Shown here: piece by piece, positions 18,461-26,230 of the stretch
Layout: the number at the start of each line of letters is the position of its first letter
How positions within the stretch are numbered: position 1 is the stretch's first letter
From: Microbacterium sp.
GTDB taxonomy: Bacteria > Actinomycetota > Actinomycetes > Actinomycetales > Microbacteriaceae
DNA length: 64,000 nucleotides
Assembly (NCBI GenBank): GCA_019510305.1
Contig: JAEKKN010000021.1
Location: forward strand, 62,001-126,000
Direction of reading: 5' to 3'
Position numbers and translations under genes: made by a program
The notes under the pieces: model-generated
Told to the model about the DNA's origin: nothing
What the model saw: the letters and a program-made list of their open reading frames with translations, nothing else
Databases searched by the model: none

Positions 18461-19475
18461 CGAGTGCCCGGGTCGAGCCGCGCTCGACGAGCTCAGTGGG
18501 CATGACGATGGCCTCCGTCGAGACCTCGCCGCCTGCTGCGGCGTGCGCGAGTATGCGGACGGCTTCCGATGCCATCTCGCGGATCGGCTGACGGATCGTG
18601 GTCAGAGAGGGATGCAGCCAGCGTGCCCCTCTGACATCGTCGAAACCCACGACGAGGACGTCGCGGGGGATGGTGCGGCCGCTGTCCGCGATCGCCCGGT
18701 ATGCGCCGGCCGCCATCTCGTCGGAGCAGGCGAACACGCCGATCGGACCGTCACCCGGGAGCTCTGCCAGCGCTCGCGCGCATGCACGTCTGGCGTCCCA
18801 TGCGCTCCAGTCGGCGCTGGTGCGCACGCACGGCGCCCCTGGCGCGATGTCGTCGACGGTGCGGACGAAGCCGTCCACGCGTGCACGTCCATAGCGGTAC
18901 GACGGTGCTCCTCCGATCACGACGAACCGTCGGGCACCGCGCTCGACCAGGTGCCGGGCGGCGGCGGCGCCGCCCGCGCTGTCCGTCGTCCGAAGGCTCG
19001 GCAAGGGGCTCGACGCCTCGGACGGCGGTTCCATCAGCACCAGCGGGATCCCTGCCCTGCGCATCGCGGCGATCTGGGTGCTGGTGGGCACGATGAGGCC
19101 GACGATCACCCCGGCGGAGCCCCGCGAGCGGATCCGTTCGGGCCAGTCGTCGGCCGGTTCGTCGCGCTCCGCGGTGAGGACGAGGTCGTACCCGAGCCGG
19201 GAGGCCGTCGTGCGGGCGCCCGCGGTGATCTCTTCGGTGTACGGATCGTGGAAGTGCCCGAGCACGAGGTCGAACATGAGCGAGGTGCCGCGTCGCGGGC
19301 GGCCCCGCACCTGTCCGGTGGTGGAGTAGCCCAGCTCGGACGCGGCCCGCAGCACGCGGGACCTGGTATCTGCCGCCATCTCGCCGCGCGCTCGCAGGGC
19401 GCGCGATGCCGTGGCCACGCTCACCCCCGCCCGGCCGGCGACGTCGGTGAGCGTGATGCGGGAAGGAGAGGGCAC
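18450..19475 (-). CDS. LacI family transcriptional regulator (locus A, copy 2)
   Basis: A 341-residue LacI/GalR regulator: helix-turn-helix ITLTDVAGRAGVSVATASRA at the N-terminus and the sugar-binding domain ending in LTTIRQPIREM. The GTG at 19475 gives the standard MPSPSRITLTDVA start. An ATG at 19499 would add eight residues and place the palindrome TTTGCGCAAA inside the gene, so GTG is preferred, although no ribosome-binding site is visible and the mRNA may be leaderless. It is divergent from the ThuA-oxidoreductase-GH51 operon and is its likely repressor. Confidence 0.9.
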   Translation of the reverse strand: MPSPSRITLTDVAGRAGVSVATASRALRARGEMAADTRSRVLRAASELGYSTTGQVRGRPRRGTSLMFDLVLGHFHDPYTEEITAGARTTASRLGYDLVLTAERDEPADDWPERIRSRGSAGVIVGLIVPTSTQIAAMRRAGIPLVLMEPPSEASSPLPSLRTTDSAGGAAAARHLVERGARRFVVIGGAPSYRYGRARVDGFVRTVDDIAPGAPCVRTSADWSAWDARRACARALAELPGDGPIGVFACSDEMAAGAYRAIADSGRTIPRDVLVVGFDDVRGARWLHPSLTTIRQPIREMASEAVRILAHAAAGGEVSTEAIVMPTELVERGSTRALVRD

Positions 19476-19483
19476 CCGACCAT

Positions 19484-19493
19484 TTTGCGCAAA
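19484..19493. promoter_or_regulatory. candidate operator of the second LacI regulator
   Basis: TTTGCGCAAA is a perfect 10-bp palindrome with a central CG, next to AATTGCAT. It lies directly upstream of the LacI start and about 90 bp before the divergent operon. Operators of this type are common for LacI/GalR proteins. Only one copy was noticed in the window. Confidence 0.5.
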
Positions 19494-19569
19494 TTGCATC
19501 CGCTTCGCCACCCGGCGGTGGCATCGTGTCGGTCGTTGCACATGCCCGTCGATGCGGAGGGACGAGTCG

Positions 19570-19659
19570 ATGAAGACGACGCTGCCGACAGCGCTGATCG
19601 CGCGCGGAGCCGAGGTGTGCCGGGAGACCCCGGCGGCCCGGCAGGAGACGCGGTCGTGA
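19570..19659 (+). CDS. possible 29-residue leader ORF coupled to the ThuA gene
   Basis: ATG 19570 has a strong ribosome-binding site (GGAGGG, 8 nt upstream) and ends in TGA overlapping the GTG start of the next gene (GTGA, 19656-19659). The peptide (starts MKTTLPTALIARG) resembles nothing I recognise. A similar short ORF precedes the LplB permease gene at 35625. It may be a translational-coupling leader or chance. Confidence 0.35.
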   Translation: MKTTLPTALIARGAEVCRETPAARQETRS

Positions 19660-20363
19660 CCGCGCGGAGAGCCCTCGTGGTGCGCGGGGGGTGGGACGGA
19701 CACCGCCCGGTCGAGGCCACAGACCTGTTCCTGCCCTTCCTCGCGGACAACGGCTTCGAGGTGCGGGTCGAGGACTCCAACGAGATCTACGCCGATCGCG
19801 AGGAGATGGACCGCACGGACCTCATCGTGCAGAGCGTCACGATGTCGGAGATCTCGAACGAGGCCCTGACCGGCCTTCGTGGTGCGGTCGAACGCGGCAC
19901 GGGTCTCGCCGGATGGCACGGCGGCATCGCCGATTCCTACCGCAACAGCTCGGACTACCTGCAGCTGGTCGGCGGGCAGTTCGCGACGCACCCGGCCAAG
20001 CATCCTGACGCACGGGAGGGCGGAGAGGCAGACAACTTCCTCTGCTACACCGTCGACCTCACCGACCTCGGGCGCGAGCACGAGATCATGACCGGCGTCG
20101 AGGACTTCACCCTGCGCACAGAGCAGTACTGGGTGCTCACCGACGACCTCAACGACGTGCTCGCCACGACGACTCATCCCGTGCAGCCGTTCCATCCTTG
20201 GCACCGCCCGATCACCTCGCCTGCCGTCTGGACGCGGCAGTGGGGGAAGGGCCGCGTCTTCGTCGCCACACCAGGGCACAGCCTCGTCGTCCTCCGGGAC
20301 ACGAGTGTGCGAACCATCATCGAAAGGGGGATGCTGTGGGCCAGCCGCACGGCATCGGAATAA
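19656..20363 (+). CDS. ThuA-like protein, copy 2
   Basis: A 235-residue ThuA-domain protein. GTG 19656 has an AGGAG site 9 nt upstream. The signature GLAGWHGGIADSYRNS (Trp 87, His 88) and the block TEQYWVL are shared almost letter for letter with copy 3 (41521), including the N-terminal RGGWDGHxPV and C-terminal WASR; the two are clear paralogues. It heads an operon ThuA - Gfo/Idh - GH51 - Gfo/Idh - isomerase. By analogy with ThuA/ThuB it probably processes a keto-sugar or keto-glycoside made by the oxidoreductases. The reaction is not established for this subgroup. Confidence 0.85.
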   Translation: MTARRALVVRGGWDGHRPVEATDLFLPFLADNGFEVRVEDSNEIYADREEMDRTDLIVQSVTMSEISNEALTGLRGAVERGTGLAGWHGGIADSYRNSSDYLQLVGGQFATHPAKHPDAREGGEADNFLCYTVDLTDLGREHEIMTGVEDFTLRTEQYWVLTDDLNDVLATTTHPVQPFHPWHRPITSPAVWTRQWGKGRVFVATPGHSLVVLRDTSVRTIIERGMLWASRTASE

Positions 20364-21424
20364 TCGGTCTCGGCGTCATCTCGGCGCAGTACCTCGACAC
20401 GCTCGGCGCGCACCCTGGTGTGCGCATCGCCGCCACCGCCGACCTCGACGCCGCCAGGGCCGAGTCGGTCGCGGCGCGGTATCCCGGATGCCGTGCGCTC
20501 AGCGTCGATGAACTCGTCGCCGACGCGGCGGTCGACACCGTGATCAACCTCACGATCCCGGCCGCGCACGCAGATGTCGCGCTCGCCGCGCTCGCCGGCG
20601 GCAAGAACGTCTTCGGCGAGAAGCCTCTGGCGGCGACGCTTCCGGATGCCCGGCGGGTCATGGCCGCGGCCGGCTCCTCCTGGGTGGGCTGTGCTCCGGA
20701 CACAGTGCTCGGCACCGGCATCCAGACGGCGCGCGCCGTCGTCGATGCCGGCGGGATCGGCAGGCCGGTCGCCGCGGTGGCGACGTGGGTCTCCGCGGGG
20801 CACGAGGCGTGGCATCCGCACCCCGACTTCTACTACCGCGAGGGCGGGGGGCCGCTGTTCGACATGGGTCCGTACTACCTCACCACGCTGTTCCACCTGC
20901 TGGGGCCCGTCGCCCGCGTCTCCGGGGCGTCTTCCCGCCCCAAGGCCGTGCGCACGATCGGCTCGGGTCCCCGTGCGGGAGAGAAGATCCCGGTCGAGAT
21001 CGACACGCACGTGACCGGCATCCTCGAGCATGTCGGCGGAGCGGTGTCGACCGTCACCTTCAGTTTCGACGGAGCGGCGACGGATGCTGCCCCGCTCGAG
21101 ATCCACGGCGAGACCGGCACGCTGTCGGTGCCCGACCCGAACCTCTTCGAGGGTGTCGTGCGGGTGCGTCGGCCGGGAGAGGGCGCCTGGAGCACGGTGA
21201 CGGAGCGCGCCGGCTACGAGAACGCCGGCCGCGGGATCGGCGTGCTCGACCGACTCGCCACCGGGGCCGGGAGCGCACGCGGCGACATCGCCCTGCACGT
21301 GCTGGAGATCATGACGGCCTTGACGGAGTCCGCGCGCAGCGGGCGCCGCATCGATCTGACCACTGCGCCGGAGCGTCCCGCGCTCATCCCCTTCACTCCC
21401 GAGAACGCCTGGAGGCAGCGTTGA
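20336..21424 (+). CDS. Gfo/Idh/MocA family oxidoreductase (locus A, copy 2)
   Basis: A 362-residue NAD(P)-dependent oxidoreductase. GTG 20336 lies within the end of the ThuA gene (28-nt overlap) with AAGGGGG upstream. IGIIGLGVISAQYLDTLG is the dinucleotide-binding start, GEKPLA the EKP motif, and GGGPLFDMGPYYLTTLFHLLG the C-terminal motif with DMGPYY in place of DxGxH. The DMGPYY form marks a subgroup found with plant-glycan genes. The stop overlaps the TTG start of GH51. Confidence 0.9.
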   Translation: MGQPHGIGIIGLGVISAQYLDTLGAHPGVRIAATADLDAARAESVAARYPGCRALSVDELVADAAVDTVINLTIPAAHADVALAALAGGKNVFGEKPLAATLPDARRVMAAAGSSWVGCAPDTVLGTGIQTARAVVDAGGIGRPVAAVATWVSAGHEAWHPHPDFYYREGGGPLFDMGPYYLTTLFHLLGPVARVSGASSRPKAVRTIGSGPRAGEKIPVEIDTHVTGILEHVGGAVSTVTFSFDGAATDAAPLEIHGETGTLSVPDPNLFEGVVRVRRPGEGAWSTVTERAGYENAGRGIGVLDRLATGAGSARGDIALHVLEIMTALTESARSGRRIDLTTAPERPALIPFTPENAWRQR

Positions 21425-22983
21425 GCACCACCACCACCGCCCGCGCGATCATCGACCTCGATGTGACAGGTCATCGCATCAACCGGCACATCTACGGGCA
21501 CTTCGCCGAGCATCTGGGGCGCTGCATCTACGACGGCTTCTGGGTGGGTGAGGACTCGGCCATCCCGAACGTGCGCGGTATCAGACTCGACATCGTCGAG
21601 GCTCTGCGCGCCCTCGACATCCCCAACCTCCGCTGGCCGGGTGGATGCTTCGCCGACACGTATCACTGGCGCGACGGCATCGGTCCGCGCGAGCAGAGGC
21701 CGCGGATCGCGAACACCAACTGGGGCGACGTGGTGGAGAACAACCACTTCGGCACACACGAGTTCATGGACCTGTGCGACCTGCTCGGCGCCGACGCCTA
21801 CGTCAACGGCAACATCGGCAGCGGCACTGTGCAGGAGATGGCCGAGTGGGTCGAGTACCTCACCCGCGGGGACGACAGCCCGATGGCCCGGTTGCGGCGC
21901 GAGAACGGACGCGACGAACCCTGGCTCGTGCCGTTCTGGGGACTGGGCAACGAGGCGTGGGGATGCGGCGGCAACATGTCCGCCGCGCACTACGCCGAGG
22001 AAGCACGGCGATACGCCACCTTCACCCACAACCATGGCGAGAATCGCCTCACCCGGATCGCGGCCGGCGCCAACGAGGACGACCTCGATTGGACCCGTGT
22101 GCTGATGAAGACGCTCATGGACTGCCACGGCTGCACGCTCTACGGCAACCTCCCGTACCAGGCGATCTCCTTCCACTACTACACGCACTCCGGATCGGGC
22201 ATCAACACCGAGGACGCCGCCCCCTTCAGCGACGAGAAGTACTACGAGACGATGGCCTACGCCGCCGATGTCGAGCGGGTCGTGCGCGGACACGTGGCCG
22301 TGATGGATTCCTACGACCCCGACAACCGCGTCTCGCTGGTCTGCGATGAGTGGGGAACCTGGTGGAACGTCGAGGAGGGCACGAACCCCGGCTTCCTGTT
22401 CCAGCAGAACACCGTGCGCGACGCCCTCGTGGCAGGACTCCACTTCGACGTCTTCCATCGCTATGCGCGGCGTCTGTCGATGGCGAACATCGCCCAGACG
22501 GTCAACGTTCTGCAGGCGATGGTGCTGACCGACGGCGATCGGCTCGTGCTGACGCCGACCTATCACGTGTTCGAGATGAACAAGGGGCACCAGGATGCCC
22601 TGCAGCTGACCGCTCATGTGCGGGATCTGCCGACGACGAGGGTGCGCGGTGAGGATCTGCCCCTGATCTCGATGTCGGCGTCGACTCGCGAAGAGACCGC
22701 GCTCATCTCGCTCAGCCATCTCGCGGTCGACGCCGACTGCACGGTGAGCATCGACCTGCGCGGTCGGGGCGCGACAGTGTCCCGCGCTCGGGTGCTCACC
22801 GGCGATGACGCCTCGGCCTTCAACGACGCCGCGACGCCCGACAGGGTGGCCCCGCGCGCGCTCGACGCCGTGCTGCGCGACGGGATGCTGACCGTGACCA
22901 TGCCGCCGCACTCCTTCGCGACGGTGGAACTGGGACTGGAGCCGGAATTCTCGGCGATCGAGCGAGAGGAAGCGGCGTCATGA
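21421..22983 (+). CDS. GH51 family alpha-L-arabinofuranosidase
   Basis: A 520-residue intracellular GH51 enzyme. Blocks: INRHIYGHFAEHLGRCIYDG (about 20-40), RWPGGCFADTYHWRDGIGP, the acid/base Glu 178 in GNEAWGCGG, and the nucleophile Glu 310 in VCDEWGTWW. A C-terminal beta-sandwich ends in MPPHSFATVEL. It releases terminal alpha-L-arabinofuranose from oligosaccharides. The start is a TTG overlapping the previous stop (TTGA at 21421) with GGAGG upstream; no ATG or GTG would keep the conserved N-terminus. It sits between two oxidoreductase genes, an unusual arrangement. Confidence 0.94.
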   Translation: MSTTTTARAIIDLDVTGHRINRHIYGHFAEHLGRCIYDGFWVGEDSAIPNVRGIRLDIVEALRALDIPNLRWPGGCFADTYHWRDGIGPREQRPRIANTNWGDVVENNHFGTHEFMDLCDLLGADAYVNGNIGSGTVQEMAEWVEYLTRGDDSPMARLRRENGRDEPWLVPFWGLGNEAWGCGGNMSAAHYAEEARRYATFTHNHGENRLTRIAAGANEDDLDWTRVLMKTLMDCHGCTLYGNLPYQAISFHYYTHSGSGINTEDAAPFSDEKYYETMAYAADVERVVRGHVAVMDSYDPDNRVSLVCDEWGTWWNVEEGTNPGFLFQQNTVRDALVAGLHFDVFHRYARRLSMANIAQTVNVLQAMVLTDGDRLVLTPTYHVFEMNKGHQDALQLTAHVRDLPTTRVRGEDLPLISMSASTREETALISLSHLAVDADCTVSIDLRGRGATVSRARVLTGDDASAFNDAATPDRVAPRALDAVLRDGMLTVTMPPHSFATVELGLEPEFSAIEREEAAS

Positions 22984-24152
22984 CGACGAGTCCGCTGCGG
23001 GTGGCAGTGATCGGTGCAGGTTTCATGGCGCGGGCGCATTCGCACGCCTGGCGCACCGCACCGCGTTTCTTCGACCTGCCGCGGGACCCGCGGCTCTCGG
23101 TGCTGGTGTCGCGCGACGAGGCGCGCGGGCAGAAGGCGGCGCGCGACTGGGGCTGGGACAGCTGGTCGGACGACTGGCGGGCCGTCATCGAACGTGACGA
23201 CATCGATGTCGTCGACATCTGCACGCCAGGCGACACCCACGCGGAGATCGCGATCGCGGCTCTCGGCGCCGGCAAGCACGTCCTCTGCGAGAAGCCGCTC
23301 GCGAACGACCCGGCCGATGCCGCCGACATGGTCGCCGCCGCGGATGCCGCCGCACGGCAGGGCATCGTCGCGATGTGCGGCTACAGCTATCGACGCACGC
23401 CCGCGCTCGCCTCGGCCCGCCGCCTCATCGCGGAGGGGGCCCTCGGCACCATCCGGCACGTGCGGGCGCAGTATCTGCAGGACTGGTTGAGCGACGCGGA
23501 CGCCCCGCACACCTGGCGTCTCGACCGGGCCTCGGCAGGCTCCGGTGCTCTCGGCGACATCGGTGCGCACAGCATCGACACCGCGCAGTGGCTGACCGGC
23601 GAACGGATCGAGGGAGTGTCCGCGCACCTCCGCACGTTCGTGACTTCGCGCCCCCGACGCAGCGCCGAGGTGGGTCTCGGTGGCACGGGCGACCTCGACG
23701 CCGAGCGGCTGCCGGTCGACGTCGACGACGCGGCGGCGTTCATCGCCGGGTTCAGCGGCGGTGCGCTCGGGGTGTTCGAGGCGACGCGCATGGCGCTCGG
23801 GCATCGCAATGCCAACCGCATCGAGATCAACGGCGACCGTGGCTCCATCGCGTTCGACTTCGAGAGGATGAACGAGCTCGAGTACTACAGCGAGGACGAC
23901 GCCGACGATCGCCGCGGATTCCGCACGATCCAGGCCACCGATCCCGCGCACCCGTATGCCGAGGCGTGGTGGCCCACCGGGCACGGGCTCGGCTACGAGC
24001 ACACGTTCACTCACCAGGTCGTCGACTTCGTGCGATCGATCGACGGCACGCCGGAACCGCCGACGTTCGCCGACGCGTACCAGGTGCAGCGGGTGCTCGC
24101 AGCAGTCGAGGAGAGCGCCCGCGACGAAGGTCGCTACACCCGGGTGCGCTGA
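22980..24152 (+). CDS. Gfo/Idh/MocA family oxidoreductase (locus A, copy 3)
   Basis: A 390-residue oxidoreductase with canonical motifs: VAVIGAGFMARAHSHAW, CEKPLAND, and SGALGDIGAHSIDTAQWL, in which Asp and His are the usual catalytic pair position. The ATG overlaps the GH51 stop (ATGA). It is the most canonical of the three copies. A sugar phosphate isomerase/epimerase gene follows by about 50 bp. This two-gene pair (oxidoreductase plus isomerase-fold protein) occurs in routes that oxidise a glycoside at C3 and then cleave it; that role is inferred here. Confidence 0.92.
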   Translation: MTTSPLRVAVIGAGFMARAHSHAWRTAPRFFDLPRDPRLSVLVSRDEARGQKAARDWGWDSWSDDWRAVIERDDIDVVDICTPGDTHAEIAIAALGAGKHVLCEKPLANDPADAADMVAAADAAARQGIVAMCGYSYRRTPALASARRLIAEGALGTIRHVRAQYLQDWLSDADAPHTWRLDRASAGSGALGDIGAHSIDTAQWLTGERIEGVSAHLRTFVTSRPRRSAEVGLGGTGDLDAERLPVDVDDAAAFIAGFSGGALGVFEATRMALGHRNANRIEINGDRGSIAFDFERMNELEYYSEDDADDRRGFRTIQATDPAHPYAEAWWPTGHGLGYEHTFTHQVVDFVRSIDGTPEPPTFADAYQVQRVLAAVEESARDEGRYTRVR

Positions 24153-24203
24153 CGCGCACCCTTGATTCGCAACACCCGCCACGTTTCTACGAAGGAGTCG
24201 TTC

Positions 24204-25220
24204 ATGGCACGTCCGATCACGTTGTTCACCGGTCAGTGGGCCGATCTTCCGTTCGAGGAGGTCGCTCGTCTTGCGGGGGAGTGGGGCTACGACGGCCTGG
24301 AGATCGCCTGCTGGGGCGATCACATCGATGTGTCCCGCTGGGATGATGAGGCGTATGTGCAGTCGCGCCGCGACATCCTGGAGCGCAACGGCCTTCAGGT
24401 GTGGGCGATCTCGAACCATCTCACCGGACAGGCGGTGTGCGACGACCCGATCGACGCGCGCCACCGGGACATCCTCCCCGATCGGGTCTGGGGCGATGGC
24501 GAAGCCGAGGGCGTCAGGCAGCGGGCGGCGGTAGACCTGAAGAACACGGCCCGGTTCGCCGCGAAGCTCGGCGTCACGACGGTGAACGGCTTCACGGGGT
24601 CGAGCATCTGGAAGGCCGTCGCGATGTTCCCGCCGGCGTCGGATGAGTTCATCGCGGCGGGGTATCAGGACTTCGCCGATCGGTGGAACCCGATCCTCGA
24701 CGTCTTCGAGGAGGTGGGGGTGCGGTTCGCGCTCGAAGTGCACCCGTCCGAGATCGCGTACGACTACTGGACGGCCAAGGCGACGCTCGACGCGATCGGG
24801 CGCCGCAAGAGCTTCGGCTTCAACTTCGACCCCTCGCACTTCGTCTGGCAGCAGCTGGATTCGGTCGCGTTCGTCCTCGACTTCGCCGAACACATCTTCC
24901 ATGTGCACGTGAAGGAGTCGATCACGAACCTCGACGGCCGCAACGGAGTCCTCGGGTCGCACCTGCCATGGGCCAACCCGCGGCGGGGGTGGACGTTCGT
25001 CTCGACCGGGCACGGCGCCGTGAAGTGGGAGCCGCTGTTCCGGGCTCTGAACGCGATCGGCTACACCGGCCCGACAAGCGTCGAGTGGGAAGATGCCGGC
25101 ATGGACCGGCTGCACGGCGCCCCCGAGGCTCTCGCGTTCGTGCGGAAGCTCGCCGCGATCACTCCGCCGGATGCTGCGTTCGACTCCGCTTTCTCGACCA
25201 AGACAGAGGCCGCCCGCTGA
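24204..25220 (+). CDS. sugar phosphate isomerase/epimerase family TIM-barrel protein
   Basis: A 338-residue xylose-isomerase-like TIM barrel (AP-endonuclease-2 fold). Metal ligand positions are visible in order: [23 protein letters not shown] and [11 protein letters not shown] 24204 has GAAGGAG 8 nt upstream, so the short in-frame extension to 24162 is not used. In this fold, relatives serve as isomerases, epimerases, dehydratases and, after C3 oxidation by a Gfo/Idh/MocA partner, as keto-glycoside cleaving enzymes. Last gene of the ThuA-GH51 operon, followed directly by a strong terminator. Confidence 0.88.
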   Translation: MARPITLFTGQWADLPFEEVARLAGEWGYDGLEIACWGDHIDVSRWDDEAYVQSRRDILERNGLQVWAISNHLTGQAVCDDPIDARHRDILPDRVWGDGEAEGVRQRAAVDLKNTARFAAKLGVTTVNGFTGSSIWKAVAMFPPASDEFIAAGYQDFADRWNPILDVFEEVGVRFALEVHPSEIAYDYWTAKATLDAIGRRKSFGFNFDPSHFVWQQLDSVAFVLDFAEHIFHVHVKESITNLDGRNGVLGSHLPWANPRRGWTFVSTGHGAVKWEPLFRALNAIGYTGPTSVEWEDAGMDRLHGAPEALAFVRKLAAITPPDAAFDSAFSTKTEAAR

Positions 25221-25241
25221 GCGCTGAGCGGGCGTCCTCTG
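25204..25241. terminator. bidirectional terminator hairpin
   Basis: CAGAGGCCGCCCGCT (25204-25218) pairs with AGCGGGCGTCCTCTG (25227-25241) with a single mismatch and an 8-nt loop. It overlaps the stop of the isomerase gene and faces the convergent aldo/keto reductase gene. Confidence 0.75.
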
Positions 25242-25262
25242 TGGGCCGGGGTGCCGAGAGCC

Positions 25263-26147
25263 TCAGTCTTGATCGAGCGCGGCCAGTTCGTCCCGGGTCA
25301 GCTCGAGGTCGGCGGCGGCGGCGGAGTCGACGATCGACTGCGGCCGCTTGGCCCCCGGGATCGGGATGACCGCCTGCGCCTGCGCCAGCTCCCAGGCCAG
25401 CGCGACCTGCTGGGCGCTCACGCCGCGGGCCTCGGCCACCTGCTGGAAGGCCGGGTGGCGGGCAGCCAGCTCCTTCGCATCCGACAGGCCGCCGAGCGGG
25501 CTCCAGGCGAGGAAGGCCAGACCCAATTCGGCGCAGACGTCGATCTCGGGTCGACTGCTGCGGAACTTCGGACTGAACTGGTTCTGAACACTGACCAGGC
25601 TGTCGCCCAGCGCCTCGTGCGCCGCCCGGATCTGAGCAGGGTCGACGTTGGAGACCCCGATCATCCGCACCTTGCCGCTGGCAGCGATCTCGGTGAGCGC
25701 GCCGATCGTCTCCGTATAGTCGATCGTGGGATCGGGGCGGTGGTGCTGCCAGAGCGCGATCTGCTCGACTCCGAGCCGGGACAGACTGGCGTCGACCGCG
25801 CGGTGCAGATGCTCGGGCCGGCCATCGTGGTCCCAGCCGCCACCCTGGGTGCGGAAGGCACCGCCCTTGGTAGCGAGGAGAACGCGGTCGCGGACGCCCA
25901 GCTCGTCGAGTATCGAGGCGACGAGCTTCTCGTTCTCGCCCTGGGCTCCGGCACCCAGCTCGTCGCCGGGTCCGTATGCGTCGGCGGTGTCGAAGAGCGT
26001 GACGCCGGCGTCGAGCGCGGCGCGGACGGTGTCGAGCAGCTGCGGGCGGGGCTGGTGGCCGGTCTGGTCGAAGGTCATCAGGCCGAGCCCGATCGCTCCG
26101 ACTTCGATGCGGCCGACGGTGTCGTTGCCGACTGTACGAGTATGCAT
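25263..26147 (-). CDS. aldo/keto reductase
   Basis: A 294-residue NADP-dependent aldo/keto reductase. The catalytic tetrad regions are visible: FDTADAYGPG (Asp, Tyr), LLATKGG (Lys) and ALWQHHRPD (His). GVSNVDPAQI and IPIPGAKRPQSIVDSA are the cofactor-binding blocks. ATG 26147 has GAAGGA upstream. It follows the binding-protein gene by 83 bp on the same strand and is probably co-transcribed from the GntR-controlled promoter. It would reduce or oxidise a sugar or sugar lactone; the substrate cannot be told. Confidence 0.9.
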   Translation of the reverse strand: MHTRTVGNDTVGRIEVGAIGLGLMTFDQTGHQPRPQLLDTVRAALDAGVTLFDTADAYGPGDELGAGAQGENEKLVASILDELGVRDRVLLATKGGAFRTQGGGWDHDGRPEHLHRAVDASLSRLGVEQIALWQHHRPDPTIDYTETIGALTEIAASGKVRMIGVSNVDPAQIRAAHEALGDSLVSVQNQFSPKFRSSRPEIDVCAELGLAFLAWSPLGGLSDAKELAARHPAFQQVAEARGVSAQQVALAWELAQAQAVIPIPGAKRPQSIVDSAAAADLELTRDELAALDQD

Positions 26148-26230
26148 GGGTAGATCCTTCTGTGGGGTGAGGGGGAATGAGCGAATCGGGGGACGAGGCC
26201 TGCGCCTCGCCCCCCGATCAGCGCTCTTGA

